This document shows, in pieces, positions 1-5,321 of a stretch of 5,321 nucleotides of DNA. A program made the position numbers and the translations under genes. Numbering within the stretch: position 1 is the stretch's first letter; the number at the start of each line of letters is the position of its first letter. The stretch lies in NCBI GenBank assembly GCA_019309685.1, contig JAFDFT010000200.1, positions 1 through 5,321 of the forward strand, read 5' to 3'. Source of the DNA: Deltaproteobacteria bacterium. Its GTDB lineage: Bacteria > Desulfobacterota > Desulfobacteria > Desulfobacterales > JAABPS01. The notes beneath the pieces were generated by a model. It was not told the DNA's origin and ran no database searches. It saw only the letters and a list, made by a program, of their open reading frames with translations.

Positions 1-205
1 CATCCAGATCCGAACTGGCAACCATCGGGGTGATATTGCGGCTGTGGGTCCTGCTGCTTATTCCAAGCGTTTTTTTCAAACGGTTATAGGCGATTACATT
101 TACCTTGGTATTATAATTTCCGCCGAAGTCGATCGGCACACAGTCGGCTTCTTCGTGCCGCAGGGTGGCATAGACTCTTTCTCGTGAAGTCATTGGTTTT
201 TTCAT
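1..205 (-). CDS. UroD-fold (MtaA/UroD-like) methyltransferase-family protein, N-terminal part only
   Basis: The reverse strand is open from an ATG at 205 to the window edge, giving 68 codons with no stop; the rest lies beyond position 1. The product begins MKKPMTSRERVYATLRHEEA and continues DCVPIDFGGNYNTKVNVIAYNRLKKTLGI. This is the N-terminal signature of the uroporphyrinogen-decarboxylase superfamily (COG0407): SRERV...L.H..AD.VP.DFGG. The heme-pathway HemE hallmark MRQAGR is absent, so a corrinoid-dependent methyltransferase or another UroD-fold enzyme is more likely than true HemE. In anaerobes such proteins often pair with B12-binding corrinoid proteins to move methyl groups. AGGAG at 212-216 with 6 nt spacing selects the ATG at 205 over the one at 193. 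The gene follows the LarA-like gene by 55 bp with no terminator seen, so it probably belongs to the same operon. Substrate and completeness cannot be judged from the fragment. Confidence 0.85.
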   Translation of the reverse strand, partial: MKKPMTSRERVYATLRHEEADCVPIDFGGNYNTKVNVIAYNRLKKTLGISSRTHSRNITPMVASSDLD

Positions 206-211
206 TTGTCT

Positions 212-216
212 CTCCT
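212..216 (-). promoter_or_regulatory. Ribosome-binding site of the UroD-like gene
   Basis: AGGAG lies 6 nt before the ATG at 205. It partly overlaps the 3' arm of a small inverted repeat (215-229; CTGAA and TTCAG around 5 nt) that could form a weak hairpin over it. Confidence 0.65.
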
Positions 217-260
217 GAAGACGATTCAGCTGGCGCTCAAATTTAAAAATACTCATCATA

Positions 261-1688
261 TTATTGATTTAAATGAAGATGCACACCGACTCCTCCGGAA
301 AAAGCTTCCGGCGTACAAAGAATACGGGGATTCTTCCCAACAATCTTTAAAGCTCTTGAATACGCCTCATCAAAATTTTTGGTCGGAATAAACCCCATTC
401 CCCTGGCATACTGCGGCGACTTAGCGCCGGCAATAAAGACGGCTGCTGTTTTGAGGGCCGGAACAGACCCGCCGCTGATCATCGACATGGCATGAAAGGG
501 ATGATAGGTGTAACAATTAGAGTATTTGAAGCGGTATTCGGTATCGTTACTGATTTCGGCCGCCTCTTTTGATTCAAGAAATTCGGCAGGAGTGCAATAG
601 GTTTGAAGCGCTTCAAAGGTGTGTTCATAGGACGGGAACCAGTTCTGGTTAAACCAGCCATCACATACGGAAGCCGCGATGATGACGCCGCCTTCACGAA
701 ACGCGTTCCAGGCTCGCGACAACTGTCCTCCGATACCAAGGCTCATTAAAATTGGATTGGTTCCCATTCCCGGGCCATAGTGGAAATTACGGGGCAATCC
801 CATTATCAGGATATCGGCGGGCTCTTTTATATCAAGATGGATGTTGGTACGTTTTTCCGCCAGGGGCCAGGTTGCTTTTTCAACCAGATCCAACTGACCG
901 GCCTGTACATCCAGAATTTCTGATTTTTGTCCGATCACAGCATCAACCGCAAAAAAATTTTTTCCGATGCCATTTTCCATTGCTTCCCCGATGGCCCTGA
1001 ACTGCTGACGCATATACGATGAAGTTGACGCACCCAGCCAGTCGTCCCGGTGCATTGTGCCCGGGCAATGATGGGAGGCGATTGAACGCCATCCGGACAA
1101 CCCGGTAACGATCATTTTATACCCGCCGCTGAACCCTCCATATGGATTGCCGCAACAATGCCCCACTACAATTGGCAGATCGGATTCCGCGATCAGCCTA
1201 TTGCATTGTACCCGGTTACCGGTTTCATCCATGCCGAAATCGCAAAAATCAGCGGCTTCAGCGTCATGGTTTACCAGGCGATCTGGCCAGAATTGATCGA
1301 CAATCTCTTTTCCAAGATACCAGTACCATTCTTCCAGTGTATTTTTTCTATGCAAACCAACAGCACACAAAAGCGTTATGTTCTCCAGGCTGGCGCCTCC
1401 TTTGATCAGTTCCTCAACAATCAAGGGAATTGCAACCCTGCGATGAGATTTTGGATGAGCGCCGCCTTTCACCCGATCCGGAAAACTTATTACAATTTTT
1501 TTTCCTGGGCCGGACAACTCTTTCAGTGGAGCAAATCCCAGCGGGCTCTCCAGCGCTTTTTTGACAGCCGCTACAGGATCAACCGCTGGCGGATCCGTGT
1601 ACGTGTCCCCGTAACGAACTATAGTGGCTGAATCGGGGAGCTGTACAGTCAAGTGCTTGTCTCCATAGTCAAGAAGCACGTCTTTCAT
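261..1688 (-). CDS. LarA-superfamily nickel-dependent 2-hydroxyacid racemase/epimerase homologue (atypical active site)
   Basis: This 475-residue protein is about 50 residues longer than lactate racemase LarA of Lactobacillus plantarum (about 424). LarA enzymes move a hydride at C2 of a 2-hydroxy acid with a nickel-pincer nucleotide covalently bound to a lysine; maturation needs LarB, LarC and LarE, none of which is here. The core motif GGFSGGYK (184-191) and the following segment are conserved. Lys191 matches the cofactor lysine (Lys184), His207 sixteen residues later matches the Ni ligand His200, and His113 in GLHRK matches catalytic His108. At the second catalytic histidine (His174, ten residues before the lysine) this protein has Asn181. 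The usual DxTRP motif is replaced by a longer loop after Asp71. Residues lining the LarA substrate site near 295-298 also appear changed around 313-318. It is therefore probably not a lactate racemase, so larA is not assigned as a symbol. A GGAGG 10 nt upstream of the ATG serves as ribosome-binding site inside the end of the SDR gene. Confidence 0.92.
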   Translation of the reverse strand: MKDVLLDYGDKHLTVQLPDSATIVRYGDTYTDPPAVDPVAAVKKALESPLGFAPLKELSGPGKKIVISFPDRVKGGAHPKSHRRVAIPLIVEELIKGGASLENITLLCAVGLHRKNTLEEWYWYLGKEIVDQFWPDRLVNHDAEAADFCDFGMDETGNRVQCNRLIAESDLPIVVGHCCGNPYGGFSGGYKMIVTGLSGWRSIASHHCPGTMHRDDWLGASTSSYMRQQFRAIGEAMENGIGKNFFAVDAVIGQKSEILDVQAGQLDLVEKATWPLAEKRTNIHLDIKEPADILIMGLPRNFHYGPGMGTNPILMSLGIGGQLSRAWNAFREGGVIIAASVCDGWFNQNWFPSYEHTFEALQTYCTPAEFLESKEAAEISNDTEYRFKYSNCYTYHPFHAMSMISGGSVPALKTAAVFIAGAKSPQYARGMGFIPTKNFDEAYSRALKIVGKNPRILCTPEAFSGGVGVHLHLNQ

Positions 1689-1691
1689 CTC

Positions 1692-2630
1692 CTATTGACC
1701 TCCGTTAGATATTTTTTGTTTCATCACAAATTCGATGTGATCTCTTACAGCGGATTCAATGTTATAGTCCGGCTTGAAGCCAACTTCAGAGCGGAAAACA
1801 CGGTCATCATATGCCGAAGGATATGGGGAGGCGGTCGCGGTTTCATCAGTATAGGTTACCTCTAAATCCGGTTTAATGGTTCTTGCAATTTCTATCACCT
1901 TCCGGATAGAGTGTTCACCTCCCGCCACATTATAGATCCTTTGCCCTGGATCATCGTTTTGCCATACTGCCAGGATTGCTTTGACAGCGTCTTTAACATA
2001 AAGCCAATCACCGGTTTCATCCGGATTTGAAATCTCAAGAGATTTACCTGAAGCGATCGCGTCAAGAAGTAGCGATGAATACACCGCAGTAATACCGGTG
2101 GTTCGGCCGGGCCCAAAAACCCAGGCAAAACGCAGTGCGCGAGTGTCGAGGCCGTGTTTGTCCGCATACCAGCGAAGCATGTGTTCAGAGGCCAATTTAG
2201 TCTGACCATAGACATTTGCCGGAATTTTGACGGCATCGTCAGCCACAGGCTCCGGGGCATCCTTACTGAACACGGCAATGGAGCTTATCATCACGAATTT
2301 TTTTACGGATATGGATAGAGCTGCATCCAACAATGTCATGGTGGACCCGAAATTCACATCAAATCCATGGATGGGGTTTTCGTCACAGGGTCCGGCCAGG
2401 ATTGAACCGAGATGAAAGACATCAGTCGGTTTGTGGGTTGCCATGGTCCGATACAGATCAGTTGAAGATGCCAGATCGCCTTGAACGTAAGCTATATGTT
2501 TGCGGACACAACTCAGGGCCGCGGGGTTACGGGCAATATCAAACGCCACTACCTCCGCACCAATCTCAAGCAGACGCGGGATGAGATATGATGCAATAAA
2601 ACCGTTGGCACCGGTTACTAAAACTTTCAC
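1692..2630 (-). CDS. NAD-dependent epimerase/dehydratase family (extended SDR) oxidoreductase
   Basis: This 312-residue protein is of typical extended-SDR length. The Rossmann dinucleotide motif is TGANGFIAS (6-14), with Ala13 in place of the usual third glycine. Asp31 ends beta-2, which favours NAD over NADP, and GDL (51-53) is the adenine-contacting turn. The catalytic set is Ser116/Ser117 in ISSIAVF, with Tyr141 and Lys145 in YGQTK. FGPG (172-175) and DWLYVKDAVKA (208-218) are typical C-terminal landmarks. The HLGSILAG and SSIAVF segments with the PEPVADD stretch recall D-erythronate dehydrogenase (DenD) and threonine-dehydrogenase-like SDRs as well as UDP-sugar epimerases, so hydroxy-acid or sugar-acid oxidation is plausible. 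I cannot assign the substrate. The start is GTG (2628-2630), supported by GGAG 7 nt upstream and by the Rossmann strand beginning directly after it. The stop lies 3 bp before the LarA-like gene, so the two are probably co-translated and may act on consecutive intermediates. Confidence 0.92.
   Translation of the reverse strand: MKVLVTGANGFIASYLIPRLLEIGAEVVAFDIARNPAALSCVRKHIAYVQGDLASSTDLYRTMATHKPTDVFHLGSILAGPCDENPIHGFDVNFGSTMTLLDAALSISVKKFVMISSIAVFSKDAPEPVADDAVKIPANVYGQTKLASEHMLRWYADKHGLDTRALRFAWVFGPGRTTGITAVYSSLLLDAIASGKSLEISNPDETGDWLYVKDAVKAILAVWQNDDPGQRIYNVAGGEHSIRKVIEIARTIKPDLEVTYTDETATASPYPSAYDDRVFRSEVGFKPDYNIESAVRDHIEFVMKQKISNGGQ
1699..1703 (-). promoter_or_regulatory. Ribosome-binding site of the LarA-like gene, inside the SDR coding end
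   Basis: GGAGG overlaps the last codons of the SDR gene and lies 10 nt before the ATG at 1688. A second GGAG directly abuts the ATG and is too close to serve. The stop-start distance of 3 bp means ribosomes finishing the SDR can reinitiate here. Confidence 0.7.
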
Positions 2631-2637
2631 AATGCTG

Positions 2638-2641
2638 CTCC
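2638..2641 (-). promoter_or_regulatory. Ribosome-binding site supporting the GTG start of the SDR gene
   Basis: GGAG lies 7 nt before GTG at 2628-2630, in a 42-bp AT-rich gap after the LacI stop. The Rossmann beta-1 strand begins immediately after this codon, so no later start could make a complete protein. Confidence 0.7.
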
Positions 2642-2672
2642 ATTATTTTCTTTCATACTGTTTCATTTATCT

Positions 2673-3719
2673 TTATTCATTTCTCTGAATACTTTTTCCC
2701 TTGTTACCTTCCGGTTCGCCGCAGGACTCGCGAATAATAAGGTCGGTATTAAGGCGATACTGTTTTATCGATTTTGATCCGGAATTTATCAGGTCAAAGA
2801 GAGCCTTTACCGCTAACTGACCCATTTCATAAGCAGGAATTTTGACCGTGGTGAGGGGCGGGTCAAGGAAGGCGGCAAATTCAATATCATCAAACCCTGC
2901 CAGTGAAATGTCTTTTGGTACGTTCAACCCTTTTTCCTTTATTGCTGATAAAGCACCCATAGCCAGCACATCGCTTACGGCAAAAACAGCTGTAGGGCTT
3001 TCTGTTAATGATAAAAGCCGATGCATTCCTTCTTTCCCGTCTATCATGGTATAATTGCATTCAACGATCAAATCAGGATCGTAGACAATGCCGTGATTCT
3101 TCAAGGCAGCGAGGTATCCTTCAAAGCGCTTGCGGGCTCGGTCAATCTTGGTATATGGACCGATAATCAGTCCAATCCTCAAATGCTTAAGCCTGATTAA
3201 ATAATCGGTCATGGAATATGCCGCTTTAAAATTATCGAATCCGGCAAAACTGACGGTATCCGTATCCGGCAGTTCCCATGTTACAACGGAAGGAACTTCC
3301 TGCTGAACCAGTGACTCGATTCTTTTCAGCGATCCAGCGGATAAGCCGGTCACAATGAGACCGGCTACCCTGCGTTGCTGAAAAAGCTTCATGAGCCGAA
3401 TTTCCGTTTCATTATCGTAATTCGAGTTCCCAATGAGAGTTGTATAGCCGTACTCTTCTGCCTTTTGCTGAATCCCGTATACTGTACTGCTGAAAATAGA
3501 GTTTTTTATGGTTGGAATGATCAGACCGATAATGGAAGATTTTTTCCTGGCAAGGTCACCCGCAACCGCGTCATAAACGTAATCCCTGCTTTCCATGATA
3601 AGCTGGATACGGTTCAATGTATTCCGTTTTACCAGTTGTGGAGAGTGAATCGCACGTGATACAGTTGCCTTTGAAACACCGGCTGCTTTAGCGATGTCCT
3701 GAATAGTGGTTTTTTTCAT
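2673..3719 (-). CDS. LacI-family transcriptional regulator
   Basis: This 348-residue protein has the standard LacI/GalR layout. An N-terminal helix-turn-helix spans about residues 4-25 (IQDIAKAAGVSKATVSRAI), followed by a hinge around 47-58 and a periplasmic-binding-protein-like effector domain from about 62 to 332. The latter holds IIGLIIPT (63-70), the FAVSDVLAMGAL segment (246-257) and SLAGFDDIEFA (272-282). Family members are cytoplasmic dimers or tetramers that leave their operator when a small sugar or metabolite binds. The hinge keeps the minor-groove leucine (Leu56), but the usual PNxxAR reads YDAVAG. The gene starts 6 bp after the upstream dehydratase-like gene stops. It has only a weak GGA-type ribosome-binding site, so translational coupling is likely. 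Being second in the transcript implies negative autoregulation; the palindrome at 5297-5310 is its best candidate target. The effector cannot be predicted, but the neighbours suggest a hydroxy acid or sugar acid rather than a simple sugar. Confidence 0.95.
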   Translation of the reverse strand: MKKTTIQDIAKAAGVSKATVSRAIHSPQLVKRNTLNRIQLIMESRDYVYDAVAGDLARKKSSIIGLIIPTIKNSIFSSTVYGIQQKAEEYGYTTLIGNSNYDNETEIRLMKLFQQRRVAGLIVTGLSAGSLKRIESLVQQEVPSVVTWELPDTDTVSFAGFDNFKAAYSMTDYLIRLKHLRIGLIIGPYTKIDRARKRFEGYLAALKNHGIVYDPDLIVECNYTMIDGKEGMHRLLSLTESPTAVFAVSDVLAMGALSAIKEKGLNVPKDISLAGFDDIEFAAFLDPPLTTVKIPAYEMGQLAVKALFDLINSGSKSIKQYRLNTDLIIRESCGEPEGNKGKSIQRNE

Positions 3720-3725
3720 GGTACG

Positions 3726-5171
3726 CTATCCGCTAATACCGGCCAGGGCTTTGGCCCATTCCTTCTTGGTGTCGAGATCGCTTTCACGTTCGATCAGAAG
3801 TTTTTGGCCCTGGGGAGAACCTGCGCCATGCAGCGCTTCGCTTAGAAAATAGACAGAGCCCTGCCCATAGCAAAAATGTTCGATGAGACGCATCAGCTTC
3901 ATTCGATTTTCCGTTGAAACACCGTCTACTCCTTTCAAATATTTTTCCACGTATTTACCCACTATCGGGTCTTTTAAGTCCCTGCATGAAGGCAGGGTTG
4001 ACAGTGAGCCGCCAGCTATATCTTCCGCCAGCCGCGCAATTTCGTATGTCATTCGGCCGACATGAAGTTTTGTAACATTTGTGTACATCAGGTTTACATT
4101 GTAAATCCCCGATGGAGTGCAGTATCCTTCGACACAGCTGGTTAGCCCGCAGGCATAAATTGTCCTGGCCATGTGAACCATTTCCGTCAATTTGTCCCGG
4201 ATAGCTGATTTTTTCGACAATCCGTTATAATCGGCCATTAAAGCCGCGGCCCCTATGACAACGTCTGCAATAGCACTTTTCCCTGCCCCGTAACAATTTC
4301 TATGGTACCCCGCAAATCGATGAATCATGGGAAATGTCCATTTCCACTCACCGCACATAAATACCCTTTCCCATGGAACAAATACATCATCCAATACCAG
4401 CAAACTTTCATTTCCACCATGATTAAGATTGCCGGAATCAGAATTGTCGTCTTCCATACGCCGTGTGTCCGAAGGCTGCCGGCCGTATACATGAAAAAGA
4501 CCTGTAGCATCAGCGGGTACTGCAAATGCAACTGCGTAATCTCCCTCGTCTTCTCTCATGGTTGTACAAGGGGCAAAGATATGTTCATGAGCATTAATGG
4601 CTACGGATTGATGAAGTTTTGCCCCCCGAACTACAATCCCGTCACTTTTTTTCTCGACAATCCGAACATACATGTCCGGATCGGTCTGCTGGACCGGCCT
4701 TCGACTGCGATCTCCCTTTGCATCTGTGATCGAGCCGCTAATGGTAAAATCATTATCCTGAATATATTTCAGATATTTTAAAAACCGCTGATGATATTCC
4801 GTTCCTAATTCTTCATCCATTTCATAACTGACACTGCCGATAGCGTTGATGGCGTCGGCTCCGACAGTTCGTGCGTTCCCCCTTCCGGTCATCCGGGCAG
4901 TGATCTGAATCATTTTGTATTTTTTCAGCAGGTCGTCAATGCTTTTCCAGAAAGTAAGGCACCGGTTGACTTTCTCACCTGATTCAAGAGTTGCTGTGAA
5001 CAGATTTTCATATTCAGGATTGAAACAAAGATCGTAGGTAATTGCGACCGAGTTCAACGCGGGTCTTGCTATCGGGTGTTCAGTTATATCAATTTTTTCT
5101 CCCATGAAATAGACTTGTTTTTTAGTCTTCTTCATACTTTCCAAGTATTTCTCTGCGGTCATAAGTGTCAT
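3726..5171 (-). CDS. 4-hydroxybutyryl-CoA dehydratase / HpaB superfamily flavoprotein lacking the Fe-S cysteines
   Basis: This 481-residue protein has near family length (AbfD of Clostridium aminobutyricum is about 490) and aligns with AbfD end to end from memory. It starts with LMTAEKYLES, carries KGDRSRRP (152-159), DPDMYVRIVEKKSDGIVVRGAK (164-185), an AINAHEH stretch (191-197), VYGRQPSDTR (228-237), RFAGYHR (285-291) and HGAGSPQ (448-454). The fold is acyl-CoA dehydrogenase-like and binds FAD; the protein is probably a cytoplasmic tetramer. AbfD dehydrates 4-hydroxybutyryl-CoA using FAD plus a [4Fe-4S] cluster held by Cys99, Cys103, His292 and Cys299. Here those positions read Gly98, Thr102, His290 and Gly297, so the cluster is probably absent. 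His290, Tyr294, Lys298, Glu255 and Glu445 match AbfD active-site positions. Spacing around residues 98-109 is AbfD-like rather than HpaB-like. No HpaC-type flavin reductase is in the window. The ATG at 5171 is preferred over the ATG three codons later because AGGAGG lies 8 nt upstream. First gene of the operon. Family is sure, reaction unknown: a cluster-free dehydratase/isomerase or a monooxygenase are both possible. Confidence 0.9.
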   Translation of the reverse strand: MTLMTAEKYLESMKKTKKQVYFMGEKIDITEHPIARPALNSVAITYDLCFNPEYENLFTATLESGEKVNRCLTFWKSIDDLLKKYKMIQITARMTGRGNARTVGADAINAIGSVSYEMDEELGTEYHQRFLKYLKYIQDNDFTISGSITDAKGDRSRRPVQQTDPDMYVRIVEKKSDGIVVRGAKLHQSVAINAHEHIFAPCTTMREDEGDYAVAFAVPADATGLFHVYGRQPSDTRRMEDDNSDSGNLNHGGNESLLVLDDVFVPWERVFMCGEWKWTFPMIHRFAGYHRNCYGAGKSAIADVVIGAAALMADYNGLSKKSAIRDKLTEMVHMARTIYACGLTSCVEGYCTPSGIYNVNLMYTNVTKLHVGRMTYEIARLAEDIAGGSLSTLPSCRDLKDPIVGKYVEKYLKGVDGVSTENRMKLMRLIEHFCYGQGSVYFLSEALHGAGSPQGQKLLIERESDLDTKKEWAKALAGISG

Positions 5172-5179
5172 ATAGATAG

Positions 5180-5185
5180 CCTCCT
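5180..5185 (-). promoter_or_regulatory. Ribosome-binding site of the dehydratase-like gene (decides start)
   Basis: A full AGGAGG lies 8 nt before the ATG at 5171. The in-frame ATG at 5162 would be 17 nt away, so the upstream ATG is chosen although AbfD-type homology only becomes clear from that second methionine. Confidence 0.8.
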
Positions 5186-5206
5186 GTATCGTGAAAAAAA
5201 GAACGT

Positions 5207-5235
5207 TGTATATCGAAAGGGCTCAAATAAAGAAA
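5207..5235 (-). promoter_or_regulatory. Proximal promoter candidate
   Basis: TATACA on the minus strand (5207-5212) matches the -10 consensus at 4 of 6. At 17 bp spacing the -35 position reads TTTCTT (5230-5235), which is poor. It would give a leader of roughly 25-30 nt before the first start codon. It is offered as the alternative to the distal candidate. Confidence 0.22.
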
Positions 5236-5248
5236 ACGATATCATTTT
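5233..5248. promoter_or_regulatory. Imperfect palindrome, possible second operator
   Basis: The plus strand reads AAAACGATATCATTTT, an inverted repeat around GATATC with one mismatched pair. Its centre is AT rather than the CG typical of LacI operators, so the same protein may not bind it. It sits between the candidate operator at 5297-5310 and the first gene and would overlap the -35 region of the proximal promoter candidate. AT-rich sequence gives such palindromes by chance fairly often. Confidence 0.3.
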
Positions 5249-5262
5249 GTATCATCCTGTTT

Positions 5263-5291
5263 AAATTATTATTTTGGTATATTTTTCCCAA
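5263..5291 (-). promoter_or_regulatory. Distal sigma-70-like promoter candidate
   Basis: On the minus strand TTGGGA (5286-5291) and TAATTT (5263-5268) are 17 bp apart. The -35 matches the consensus at 4 of 6 positions and the -10 at 3 of 6. The operator candidate ends 5 bp upstream of this -35, so a bound repressor could hinder RNA polymerase. The match is weak and the region is AT-rich. Confidence 0.3.
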
Positions 5292-5296
5292 GAAAA

Positions 5297-5310
5297 TGTA
5301 ACCGGTTTCA
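5297..5310 (-). promoter_or_regulatory. LacI-family operator candidate
   Basis: The minus strand reads TGAAACCGGTTACA, a 14-bp palindrome with one mismatched pair and a central CG. It fits the general LacI/CcpA-family operator consensus TGWAANCGNTNWCA at every specified base. It lies about 125 bp upstream of the first start codon, just upstream of one promoter candidate, in an operon that encodes a LacI-type protein. The local regulator is the simplest ligand. In a Firmicute a CcpA-type global regulator could also use it as a catabolite-response element. Confidence 0.65.
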
Positions 5311-5321
5311 TAATCAATGGA

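Noticed and set aside
206..260. Possible terminator between the LarA-like and UroD-like genes
   Set aside because: No GC-rich hairpin followed by a T-run is present; only the weak 5-bp inverted repeat near the ribosome-binding site is seen.
1158..1631. 157-codon open frame on the plus strand
   Set aside because: It lies wholly inside the LarA-like gene, which has clear family motifs. Its product shows no recognisable motif and it has no convincing ribosome-binding site, so it is an antisense shadow.
1895..2278. 127-codon open frame on the minus strand in another frame of the SDR gene
   Set aside because: It overlaps the SDR, whose Rossmann, Ser, Tyr and Lys motifs are intact in one frame, so no frameshift needs explaining.
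2643..2666. Eight-codon ATG-to-TAA frame on the minus strand between the LacI and SDR genes
   Set aside because: It has no ribosome-binding site and lies in an AT-rich gap where such short frames arise by chance.
4302..4781. 159-codon open frame on the plus strand
   Set aside because: It is antisense to the well-supported AbfD-like gene, has irregular composition and shows no family signature.
5317..5321. ATG on the plus strand at the right edge, possible start of a divergent gene
   Set aside because: Only five bases are visible and no Shine-Dalgarno sequence precedes it.
1..5321. CRISPR arrays, tRNA or rRNA genes, insertion sequences
   Set aside because: No regularly spaced direct repeats, cloverleaf-like sequence, transposase motifs or terminal inverted repeats were found; the window is almost fully covered by five ordinary coding sequences.

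Overview
The window looks like one anaerobic catabolic operon. It holds five genes, all on the minus strand, so they read from the right end towards the left. In transcription order they are: (1) a 4-hydroxybutyryl-CoA dehydratase / 4-hydroxyphenylacetate 3-hydroxylase (AbfD/HpaB) superfamily flavoprotein, 5171-3726; (2) a LacI-family repressor, 3719-2673; (3) an extended-type NAD-dependent SDR dehydrogenase/epimerase, 2630-1692; (4) a LarA-superfamily, nickel-pincer (NPN) dependent 2-hydroxyacid racemase/epimerase homologue, 1688-261; (5) the first 68 codons of a uroporphyrinogen-decarboxylase-fold (UroD/MtaA-like) methyltransferase-type protein, 205 to beyond position 1. Intergenic gaps are 6, 42, 3 and 55 bp. 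I see no terminator between genes, so the set is probably one transcript. No stretch over 300 bp lacks a gene.

The 150 bp upstream of gene 1 (5172-5321) is AT-rich and carries the control signals. These are a strong AGGAGG ribosome-binding site, two tentative sigma-70-like promoters, a near-perfect palindrome that fits the LacI/CcpA-family operator consensus (5297-5310), and a second imperfect palindrome (5233-5248). The LacI gene lies inside the transcript, which suggests a self-regulated, substrate-induced operon.

The gene content points to a strictly or facultatively anaerobic bacterium, for example Clostridia-like Firmicutes or Desulfobacterota. The sequence alone does not settle the phylum. 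Strong Shine-Dalgarno sequences and moderate base composition fit either.

Two enzymes depart from their families at catalytic positions. The AbfD-like protein keeps the AbfD framework and the His, Tyr, Lys and Glu active-site positions, but all three cysteine ligands of the [4Fe-4S] cluster are replaced (G98, T102, G297). The LarA-like protein keeps the cofactor lysine (K191), the nickel-ligand histidine (H207) and one catalytic histidine (H113). The second catalytic histidine position is Asn181, the DxTRP substrate motif is not conserved, and the protein is about 50 residues longer than lactate racemase. Together with an SDR and a UroD-type protein this suggests an uncharacterised pathway for an unusual hydroxy acid or sugar acid, possibly methylated. 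The substrate cannot be read from the sequence, and that pathway assignment is inference.
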